This document shows positions 52,287 to 58,921 of a DNA stretch of 64,000 bases, one piece after another. The notes under the pieces were generated by a model. It did no database searches. It was given only the letters and a program-made list of their open reading frames with translations, and was not told where the DNA came from. This DNA is from Methylacidiphilales bacterium (GTDB taxonomy: Bacteria > Verrucomicrobiota > Verrucomicrobiia > Methylacidiphilales > UBA1321): NCBI GenBank assembly GCA_021272165.1, contig JAJSLK010000061.1, positions 1-64,000 of the forward strand, given 5' to 3'. Position numbers and translations under genes: made by a program. The stretch's first letter is position 1; each line of letters begins with the position of its first letter.

Positions 52287-52375
52287 TCATCCCGAGCTTG
52301 TCGAGGGATCTCTCACTATTCCTGGTACACATCTCTGGCCAAATAGTTAGAGATCCCTCGACAAGCTCGGGATGA
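52287..52375. terminator. 34-bp near-perfect inverted pair of the dispersed repeat (bidirectional terminator?)
   Basis: Left arm 52287-52320 (TCATCCCGAGCTTGTCGAGG, then GATCTCTCACTATT) and right arm 52342-52375 are reverse complements except for one base, with a 21-nt loop. Each arm is a copy of the CCTTCGAC...GGATGACGG family (here CCCTCGAC). It lies between the convergent UDG and prcA genes. Confidence 0.85.
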
Positions 52376-52386
52376 CGGAGAGAAAA

Positions 52387-53151
52387 CTAAAGCCCGAGTT
52401 CGTCCGCGGAAGGGACGCGGTACGCGATGGGCTGGCCGAGGAGCGCGCGGTCAAGGAGGGAGAATTCGAGCGCGGTGTCGGGGCCGAGTTTTTCCTTGAG
52501 CGGGGCGATATCGGTCGGGACGGCGGAGAAGTCGACACCCTGGTCTTTGGTGCCGCGGAGCTTGGCCCAGACGAGGAGGCGCAGGGCGGAATAAGCGGCG
52601 GCCTTGAGATCGTGGCGCTCGAGCGAGGGCTTGGGATTTTGCGAGATCCATTCCTTGGTCACGTGGCGCGGGCCGCTGATGACCGTGCCGTGGGTGAGCT
52701 CGGTGCCGGCCTGGGCGGTGAAGGAGCCGTCGTAGTCGAGGCGCCAGAGGGCGTCATCGGCGGGCTTGGGGCCGAGCTCGGCGAGAATGCCGCGGAAGAG
52801 GAGGGGCGCGGCGAAGATCTGCTCGAAGGCGGCCTTGAGGGCGGGAGCGAGGTTGTAGCTGACGAGGCGGCGCGCGCTGACGTCGGCGGGCGAACGGGTG
52901 AAGCCGTCGACATGGGCGGCATCGATGACGGTCTGGCGGACTTTTTCGATATCGGCGGGATGACCGAGGGTGCCGAGGGCGAGGTGATCGTAAATTTCGA
53001 AGAGTTTCGGAGTCGAGGTTTTGATCGTGAGTAGGAGGATGCCGGGCTCGGTGCTGAGGGCGACGACAGGCAGGCCGGGCGAGAGCTGGTCCTCAATGTA
53101 CTCGCGGCGATTGGTGATCGCCTCCAACCAACGATAGGGTTCCTCGGTCAT
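52387..53151 (-). CDS. prcA: proteasome alpha subunit
   Basis: 254 residues. Forms the outer rings of the 20S core and gates entry. Family blocks: an N-terminal helix region, LLLTIKTSTPKLFEIYDHLA then LGTLGHPADIEKVRQTVID (compare the [20 protein letters not shown] of actinobacterial PrcA), VSARRLVSYNLAPALKAAFE, LFRGILAELG and LWRLDYDGSFT. It has no N-terminal Thr, as expected for alpha. It starts 6 nt after ohr and is last in the proteasome operon, followed by the 34-bp inverted repeat. Confidence 0.88.
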   Translation of the reverse strand: MTEEPYRWLEAITNRREYIEDQLSPGLPVVALSTEPGILLLTIKTSTPKLFEIYDHLALGTLGHPADIEKVRQTVIDAAHVDGFTRSPADVSARRLVSYNLAPALKAAFEQIFAAPLLFRGILAELGPKPADDALWRLDYDGSFTAQAGTELTHGTVISGPRHVTKEWISQNPKPSLERHDLKAAAYSALRLLVWAKLRGTKDQGVDFSAVPTDIAPLKEKLGPDTALEFSLLDRALLGQPIAYRVPSADELGL

Positions 53152-53157
53152 GGCGCG

Positions 53158-53574
53158 TCAGGCGACGTTCAGCTTCACCGGCACGTTGCCTTTGATGGCG
53201 CGGGAATAGGGGCAAACGGTATGGGCCGTCTTGATCAGCTCCTCGAGTTGCGCGGGGTCGATGCCGGGGGCCTTGGCGGTCAGCTCGACTTCCAACTGGA
53301 AGTTGTTGTCCTCGGTCTGGCCGATGGCGACCTTGGCGGTGATGCTGAAGTCGGGCGGGAGATGGATTTTCTTGAGGCCGGCGACGTACTGGAGGGCGCT
53401 GCCGAAACAGGCGGAATAGCCTTGGGCGAAGAGGTGCTCAGGGGTAATGCCCTCGCCCTTGCCGCCGAGGGCCTTCATGAGCGAGAACTTGACGTCGAGT
53501 TTGCCGTCGGAGGTCTGGCCCTTGCCGTCGCGGCCGCCGGTGGTGGTTGCGGAAATGGTATCGAGAACTTTCAT
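53158..53574 (-). CDS. ohr: organic hydroperoxide resistance protein (Ohr/OsmC family)
   Basis: 138 residues, normal Ohr length. Thiol peroxidase that reduces organic hydroperoxides using two reactive cysteines: Cys56 in AQGYSACFGSAL and Cys121 in AHTVCPYSRAIKGN, both Ohr rather than OsmC in spacing. It begins 20 nt after prcB and ends 6 nt before prcA, so it is inside the proteasome operon and expressed with it. No OhrR regulator is seen nearby. Confidence 0.9.
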   Translation of the reverse strand: MKVLDTISATTTGGRDGKGQTSDGKLDVKFSLMKALGGKGEGITPEHLFAQGYSACFGSALQYVAGLKKIHLPPDFSITAKVAIGQTEDNNFQLEVELTAKAPGIDPAQLEELIKTAHTVCPYSRAIKGNVPVKLNVA

Positions 53575-53594
53575 GGAATTCCTGGGGTTGAAGG

Positions 53595-54413
53595 TTACTT
53601 GTAAGAGGCTTCGAGGGAGGTAAAGCTTTCGCGGAGAGTCTCGACAGAGACGGAACGAAGGCCGTCACGGGTGAGGAACTTGACCTGCGGAAAAACGTGG
53701 GAGCGGCGATCGACGCCGCCGGTGGCACTGTCGGACTCGGCGGCGACGTCGAGGAGCTGGAGGGCGAGCTGGACGGCTTCCTTTTCGTCGCGCTGCGAGG
53801 TGGGGCGGCCGCTCCAGCGGTTGATCCACTGGAGGACGCTGCGTGCCGCGGGCGAACCGGAACCGGAGACGGCGAAGTCGACGGCCTGGAACTGGGCGCC
53901 GAGGGCGTCGTAGAAATAGAGGCTAGGTTCGGGCTGATGGTGGCTGTCGCGGGCGGTGAGGATAGGGACGACCGCGCCGACGCCCTGGAGGGTCATGGGG
54001 AGGTTGTCCTTGATGAGCTTGCCGAGGGCGCGGACCTTGGCGCTGAGGCTGAGGGGCTGGAGCTGGCTGCGGCGGTAATACTGGAAGGAGGTCTGGAGGG
54101 TGCGGGCCATCTCGAAGGCGACGGCGGGCGAGCCGGCGATGGCGATGATGGTGTCACGGTCGAGCTCGATGACCTTGTCGGCGCGGTCATACATGATGAT
54201 GTTGCCGGCGGTGGCGCGGCGATCGCCGGCGATGAGGACGCCGTCCTTGTAATGGAAGGAGAGGACGGTGGTGGCCTCAGTCTGGGGCGGCAGGGCGCCG
54301 GTGCGGAAAATTTCGGTTGGGACGGGAGAATTCCCGCTACGACGGAGCAGTTCTGTGAAGTCCCCGGTTCCGGTGAATTCCGGCCCGCCGGGGCGAGGTC
54401 CAGAAAAGGTCAT
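53595..54413 (-). CDS. prcB: proteasome beta subunit (catalytic)
   Basis: 272 residues including a 47-residue propeptide removed by autocleavage. Mature start is EA^TTVLSFHYKDGVLIAGDR with Thr48 as the nucleophile; Asp64 (in AGDRR) and Lys80 (in DRADKVIEL) fit the catalytic Asp17 and Lys33. SGSGSPAARSVLQW and AVQLALQLLDVAAESDSATG then GVDRRS are family blocks. Cleavage is after Ala instead of the common Gly. It starts within the ubact stop (ATGA), so the modifier and the protease are translationally coupled. Confidence 0.93.
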   Translation of the reverse strand: MTFSGPRPGGPEFTGTGDFTELLRRSGNSPVPTEIFRTGALPPQTEATTVLSFHYKDGVLIAGDRRATAGNIIMYDRADKVIELDRDTIIAIAGSPAVAFEMARTLQTSFQYYRRSQLQPLSLSAKVRALGKLIKDNLPMTLQGVGAVVPILTARDSHHQPEPSLYFYDALGAQFQAVDFAVSGSGSPAARSVLQWINRWSGRPTSQRDEKEAVQLALQLLDVAAESDSATGGVDRRSHVFPQVKFLTRDGLRSVSVETLRESFTSLEASYK

Positions 54414-54586
54414 TGGCCGGTGCGTTGGCGGTAGCGTTTGGCCTGGTCGGGATCGACCTTGCGCATGCGCTTGAGGAGGTCGTCGACGTTGGGGCGGTCG
54501 ACTTTGGGAGCGGCGGGGCCACCGCCGGGAGCTGGGGACTCGGGACCACCACCGCCAGGGCGCGTCTTTTGGTTTTGATCGGGCAT
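54410..54586 (-). CDS. ubact: UBact, Pup-like protein modifier
   Basis: 58 residues. MPDQNQKTRPGGGG, a Pro/Gly-rich disordered half, then PNVDDLLKRMRKVDPDQAKR and the end YRQRTGQ. The disordered N-terminus, a helix with DLLKRMRKVD, and the C-terminal R-T-G-Q fit UBact, the Pup relative described in Gram-negative bacteria with an R[TS]G[EQ] end. The terminal Gln must be deamidated to Glu by Dop before ligation to lysines. It overlaps prcB by 4 nt. It lies 198 nt after dop, a gap filled by a large repeat structure. Confidence 0.93.
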   Translation of the reverse strand: MPDQNQKTRPGGGGPESPAPGGGPAAPKVDRPNVDDLLKRMRKVDPDQAKRYRQRTGQ

Positions 54587-54658
54587 AGAATTAATTTAGG
54601 TGCTGTTTCGCTTAGTTCAACCGTTGGCAGTCAGGTTGCAAGTTCTATTCCAGGGAGG

Positions 54659-54778
54659 CATGACGGAATGGCCAAATTTTCCAAATTAACGGAATACGCC
54701 AGAGAGTAAGAAAACCACATCTGCTTTCCATTTCCATTCAAATTCCGTCCATTTGGCTCATTTGGTAATTCCGTCATG
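54659..54778 (-). promoter_or_regulatory. large cruciform-like inverted repeat between dop and ubact
   Basis: Arms 54659-54695 and 54742-54778 (37 nt each, 30 positions paired) with a 46-nt loop. Each arm is built from two mirror-ordered units of ACGGAAT and CCAAAT (left: ACGGAAT..CCAAAT..CCAAAT..ACGGAAT). It begins 6 nt after the dop stop. It could be a partial terminator, an RNase site, or a mobile MITE-like repeat. Confidence 0.8.
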
Positions 54779-54784
54779 GTTTCT

Positions 54785-56326
54785 CTAAACCGGCTTCAGA
54801 TTGAGTTCTCGGATGAGGTCGTGGATGGTTTTCGATTTGTCCATGGCGATAATCATTTCCTCGAGGCGCATGCCGGGGAAGGCCTGGCTCATGTCGAGGC
54901 GATACATCTGGTCGCCGACCTTGAAGACAAGGTTGTCCCACTGGGCGGTTTTCATTTCGCGGGCGAATTTGAGGACGCTGCGGCCGCGGAGGTAGGCGCG
55001 GGAGGAGGCGGGCGGATGCTGGACGGCGTGGATGATCTCGGCCTCGCCGATGAGGGTTTTTATCTGGCCCGAGTTTTCGAGCGCGAAGAAGAGGCCCTCA
55101 TCGTGCTTGAGGAGATGGTATTCGAGGTCGAGGCTCTGGAGCCACGAGTTATCCCACTCGAGGTTTTCCTGGACGCGGAAAGCGTCAAGGAGCTGGCGCT
55201 TGGCGGCCCAGTCGAGGCGGTCGTGCAGCGTGAGGGGACGGCTTTCGAGGGCTTCGACGGTTTCCTTCCAGTCGGCCAAGACTTGGCGTTTCTCGGGATG
55301 CTCGAGATCGACGCGCTTTTCGACCCAGCGAATGAATTCGTACTGGAGGTCGACGGCGCGGATCGTTTTGCCATTGGCGAGGGGGACGAGCCATTGAAAG
55401 GTTTCGTCGCGGGAAATCTGGCGGTGGGCTTCGAGCGGGTCGGCGAGCGACCACCAGTCGGGCGCGCCCTCGTGTTCAAGTGACTCGAGCATCAACGCGG
55501 TGGTGCCGATCTTGAGCCAGATGGCGAACTGGGAAAGATTCGAGTCGCCGATGATGACGTGGAAGCGGCGGAAGCGGGTGGGATCGGCGTGCGGCTCGTC
55601 GCGGGTATTGATAAGCGGGCGGCGATTCATCGTGTCGATACTGACGAGTTCGGAGAAGAAATCGGCGCGCTGGGAGATCTGGAAGCCGCCGGTGCCGCCG
55701 GAGGTGTTTTCGCATTCCCAGCCGACCTTGCCAGCACCGGCGTAGAGCTGGCGGGCGACGAGGAACGGCGTCATGGCCTGGACGAGGCGGTCCCAGGGAA
55801 TGATGCGGGGGATGAGGTAATTGTCGTGGCAGCCGTAAGAATGGCCGCGGAAATCGGTGTTGTTCTTGAATAGCTTGACGGTGCGGCTGCCGCGACGGGT
55901 GACCTGACGCGCGCATTCCTCGAGGAGGCGTTCGCCGGCCTTGTCCTGCGAGATGAGGTCGAGGAGCGTGGCGCACTCGGGAGTGGAATATTCGGGATGG
56001 GCGTGGTCGTTGTAGAAACGGGCGCCGTTGCGGAGGACGAGATCGCTCTTGATCTCCTGGAAGGTGAGTTCGCGGGCGCTGTCCTGCGAGTAGTAGCCGG
56101 CCTCGTCGGTGTCCTGAAGGAGTTCGCGAACGCGGAACCCGCGGGCATCGCGATGGGGGTCCTCGGTGGCATAATCCCAGAGATTGGCGACGCCATGCTG
56201 CGCGGCGGAGCGGACAAGGGAGATCGATTCCTCGACGACGTCGGCCTCGGGGTCTTCCATGACCGTGATGCCGAGCTCCGTTTCAAGACCAAAGCAGATT
56301 GGCCAGGGGGGCGGATGGGTATGCAT
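54785..56326 (-). CDS. dop: Dop, deamidase/depupylase for the Pup-like modifier
   Basis: 513 residues, carboxylate-amine/glutamine-synthetase-like fold. FGLETELGITV opens the ATP site. The Dop type, as opposed to the PafA ligase, is shown by RDARGF at 60-65 and NGARFYNDHAHPEYSTPE at 100-117, with Asp107 as the nucleophile-site Asp (PafA has a different block here). KLFKNNTDFRGHSYGCHDNY and LINTRDEPHAD are further family blocks. It converts the RTGQ end to RTGE and cleaves the isopeptide bond from targets. It ends just before the cruciform repeat. PafA is not in the window. Confidence 0.93.
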   Translation of the reverse strand: MHTHPPPWPICFGLETELGITVMEDPEADVVEESISLVRSAAQHGVANLWDYATEDPHRDARGFRVRELLQDTDEAGYYSQDSARELTFQEIKSDLVLRNGARFYNDHAHPEYSTPECATLLDLISQDKAGERLLEECARQVTRRGSRTVKLFKNNTDFRGHSYGCHDNYLIPRIIPWDRLVQAMTPFLVARQLYAGAGKVGWECENTSGGTGGFQISQRADFFSELVSIDTMNRRPLINTRDEPHADPTRFRRFHVIIGDSNLSQFAIWLKIGTTALMLESLEHEGAPDWWSLADPLEAHRQISRDETFQWLVPLANGKTIRAVDLQYEFIRWVEKRVDLEHPEKRQVLADWKETVEALESRPLTLHDRLDWAAKRQLLDAFRVQENLEWDNSWLQSLDLEYHLLKHDEGLFFALENSGQIKTLIGEAEIIHAVQHPPASSRAYLRGRSVLKFAREMKTAQWDNLVFKVGDQMYRLDMSQAFPGMRLEEMIIAMDKSKTIHDLIRELNLKPV

Positions 56327-56452
56327 GGGGAATTTGGACAGGATTAACGAGATTTGCAGGATTCGGGAGAGAAGGGATTAACCGCAAAAAGAAGAATTTT
56401 TTTATGCGAGCCTTCAATCCGGTTAATCATGTGAATCCTGTCAGAAAATCTT

Positions 56453-58189
56453 TCAAATAATGGCGGAGGCCTCGACGCGGCGGGGCTTGACCGGGGAAAG
56501 TTTGACGACGTTTTCGGGATCGTAGTCGACCAGCTTGAGCCAGTCTTCCGTGATGTCGTTCGGGGGGAAGATGTCGTTTTGTTTATACTCGACGTTGAGG
56601 GCGTCGATGAAATCCTTCACGGTCAGGCCGGTGGGCTCGGGCGAGGAGATGGCGCGCTTGATGGCGGTCTCCTTGGCCCGCTCGACGATGCCGGCGATGA
56701 TGGCGCCGCTGACGAGGTCGCCGCGGTGGAGATATTCGTGGCGGCCGCTGCGGAGGGTGACCTCGAGGAAGCGGTTGTCCTCATTCTGGCCGAACTGCTT
56801 CTCGATGATTTTCGAGATGATGTGATCGACGGCCTTCTGGCGGTCCTGGCCGTTTTCCTCCAGGAGCGCGGGATCGAGCGGCAGGTTGGGCGTGAGGTAG
56901 ATGCGGTAAATTTCCTCGGAACCTTTCCGGGTGGGACGCGAGACCTTGATCTTCCGGTCGATGCGGCCTGGGCGGAGGATGGCGGGGTCGATCATGTCGG
57001 CGCGGTTGGAGGCGAGGATGATGACCATCTGCTGGAGTGATTCGATGCCGTCCATCTCGGCGCAGAACATGGGCACGAGGGTATTGAGGATGCCGCTGGT
57101 GCGGCCGGCGCGGCGGACACCGAGGATCGATTCGCATTCGTCGATGAAGATGAAGGGGAGGAAGCCTTCCTTGGCTTTTTCGCGGGCGCGGGCGAAGAGT
57201 TCGCGGACCTGCCGCTCCGATTCGCCGACCCACATGTTGAGGATTTCGGGCCCCTTGACGTGCATGAAGTATTCGCGGTGATCGGAGCCGGTCTTTTCGC
57301 GGAGCTGCCGCGTGAGATTGTAGGCGGTGGCCTTGCCGAGAAGCGTCTTGCCGCAGCCGGGGGGGCCATAGAGGAGAATGCCCTTCGGGCTGGTGTGGTT
57401 GTAGGCCTTGAAGAGATCGGAATGGAGCAGCGGGAGTTCGACGGCATCGCGGACGGCCTGGCGGGCTTCGTCCTGGCCGCCGACTTTTTCCCACGGGAGC
57501 TCGGGCACCTGCTCGAGGAGATGATCGCGGGATTGGGCGCCGGCGACGACCTCGAGGGCGACGCGCTGGGAGGAATCGAGGCGGACTTCGAGGCCGGGCT
57601 TGAGCCGTTCCTTACCCAGGGCGGCGGAGCGAATGACGAGGGTATTGGCAAGGCCACCTTCCTGGCCGACGCGGAGGCGGCCATCGGGCAGGAGGTCCTG
57701 AATCTTCGCGACGGGCCCGCCGTTTTCAAAGCCGAGATCGCCGATGACGACATAGGCTTCGTTGAGGAGGACGCGGGTGCCGATGAGGAGCTTGGACTGG
57801 GCGAGGCGCGGGTCGATGGAGCAATAGAACTCGGCGCCCCCATTGACGATGAGGGCGGTGTCGGGCTTCGGAAGATTGAGAAGGGTGCCGACGCGATTGG
57901 CGGGAGATGTCAGCTTCGTGACGGCGGCGTCCAGTTTCTCGACAGCCTGACGCGCCTGCTCGTTCATGACCTCGAGTTCCTCGATGCGGCGGCGGAGATA
58001 ACCGAGCTCGACGCGGCGGGGTGAATCGAGCGGATAGAACTGGGTCAGAAGATCGACGAGCTGCAGCGCGGAGAGCGTGTCGAGATTTTCGTCAAGAATC
58101 GGTTCGAGTGAGGGATGCGGGCCGTGCGCGGGAGAATGAACAGGCTGGCCAGATTCCTCAGGAGGATTGGATTTATTTTTTCGGGCCAC
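56453..58189 (-). CDS. arc: proteasome-associated AAA ATPase (ARC/Mpa)
   Basis: 578 residues. An N-terminal coiled coil (about 57-100) binds the modifier; two OB domains follow (100-215); then the AAA domain with GPPGCGKT (275-282) and the Walker B Asp350-Glu351 in FIFIDECESILG. YFMHVKGPEILNMWVGESER is the region following the pore loop. It forms a hexamer that unfolds tagged proteins and feeds them to PrcAB. The C-terminus reads RRVEASAII; the penultimate Tyr that Mpa uses to dock on the alpha ring (GQYL) is missing. First gene of the minus-strand proteasome operon, 126 nt before dop. Confidence 0.93.
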   Translation of the reverse strand: MARKNKSNPPEESGQPVHSPAHGPHPSLEPILDENLDTLSALQLVDLLTQFYPLDSPRRVELGYLRRRIEELEVMNEQARQAVEKLDAAVTKLTSPANRVGTLLNLPKPDTALIVNGGAEFYCSIDPRLAQSKLLIGTRVLLNEAYVVIGDLGFENGGPVAKIQDLLPDGRLRVGQEGGLANTLVIRSAALGKERLKPGLEVRLDSSQRVALEVVAGAQSRDHLLEQVPELPWEKVGGQDEARQAVRDAVELPLLHSDLFKAYNHTSPKGILLYGPPGCGKTLLGKATAYNLTRQLREKTGSDHREYFMHVKGPEILNMWVGESERQVRELFARAREKAKEGFLPFIFIDECESILGVRRAGRTSGILNTLVPMFCAEMDGIESLQQMVIILASNRADMIDPAILRPGRIDRKIKVSRPTRKGSEEIYRIYLTPNLPLDPALLEENGQDRQKAVDHIISKIIEKQFGQNEDNRFLEVTLRSGRHEYLHRGDLVSGAIIAGIVERAKETAIKRAISSPEPTGLTVKDFIDALNVEYKQNDIFPPNDITEDWLKLVDYDPENVVKLSPVKPRRVEASAII

Positions 58190-58206
58190 AGGAAAAACTT
58201 AGTAGG

Positions 58207-58221
58207 GCGCGCGACGCGCGC
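58207..58221. promoter_or_regulatory. GC-rich palindrome upstream of arc
   Basis: GCGCGCG-A-CGCGCGC, a perfect 7-bp stem around one base, 17 bp upstream of the arc start codon. It may be an operator or, in the mRNA, a block to translation. Alternating GC is also able to form Z-DNA. Chance in GC-rich DNA cannot be excluded. Confidence 0.35.
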
Positions 58222-58390
58222 AAATGAATTTGGATTACGTTCTGCGCGACACTCGTCGTGAGATGCATGAACCTAATGGAGCACATGGCAGGCCAATTCC
58301 AAGTGGTATATTTTTCCTTTATGTCATGTTGCCGAAGTTGCGGAACAAAATCCCTTGCGCGCATCTGTGCGGGCCGCGAAGCTAAGGGCG

Positions 58391-58903
58391 ATGAGATTGT
58401 CCACCTGGGTCCAGTTTTCCTGGAATTTGAAAGCGTTGCCCGCGGCATCGCCCAAGCTTGATGCCCGTTACCTTGCCGAGTCCGCGTCACTCGACGATCA
58501 GGCTTTACTGAAGGCGGCGGTGACGCGTTCACTGTCGATGGAACCGGCCTGGAGCGACGATCTGGCGTCACGGATGAAACTGGCGGAGGAGATCATCGAC
58601 TCGGCGTTTCCGTCGGGTGAAGTGACATTTATTGCCATCAAGCACGGGGCGCGGATCATCGCCGCGACGGCGATCCGGGATGCGGGCGACAAGGTGAGCA
58701 ACCTGCCGCTGGGGGTGTGCGTGCTGAATGAATATCGCTGTCGGGGACTCGGTTCATTTTTATTGCACGAGGGATTGCGACGCCTGAAGGAGCGGGGGTT
58801 GGAGGAGGCGCGGCTGGTGACGAAAAAAGGTCTGCCGGCGGATCGCTACCTCTACCCGAAGTTCGGCGGAGTGCGGACCGTTTTGTCCGGCGTGCCGGCC
58901 TAA
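58391..58903 (+). CDS. GNAT-family N-acetyltransferase
   Basis: About 170 residues from ATG 58391 with AAGGG upstream (a TTG at 58355 is also in frame). The acetyl-CoA loop is PLGVCVLNEYRCRGLGSFLL, where RGLGS is the R/Q-x-x-G-x-G/A signature; HEGLRRLKERGLEEARLVTK and YPKFGG follow. The N-terminal half is atypical. Substrate unknown. It is divergent from arc. Confidence 0.75.
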   Translation: MRLSTWVQFSWNLKALPAASPKLDARYLAESASLDDQALLKAAVTRSLSMEPAWSDDLASRMKLAEEIIDSAFPSGEVTFIAIKHGARIIAATAIRDAGDKVSNLPLGVCVLNEYRCRGLGSFLLHEGLRRLKERGLEEARLVTKKGLPADRYLYPKFGGVRTVLSGVPA

Positions 58904-58921
58904 ACGGAGGTTTTTGCCGCC

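Noticed and set aside
54337-54552. 71-residue minus-strand frame overlapping the ubact/prcB junction
   Set aside because: It is a shifted frame, Ser/Pro-rich; the true modifier is in the other frame and ends in RTGQ.
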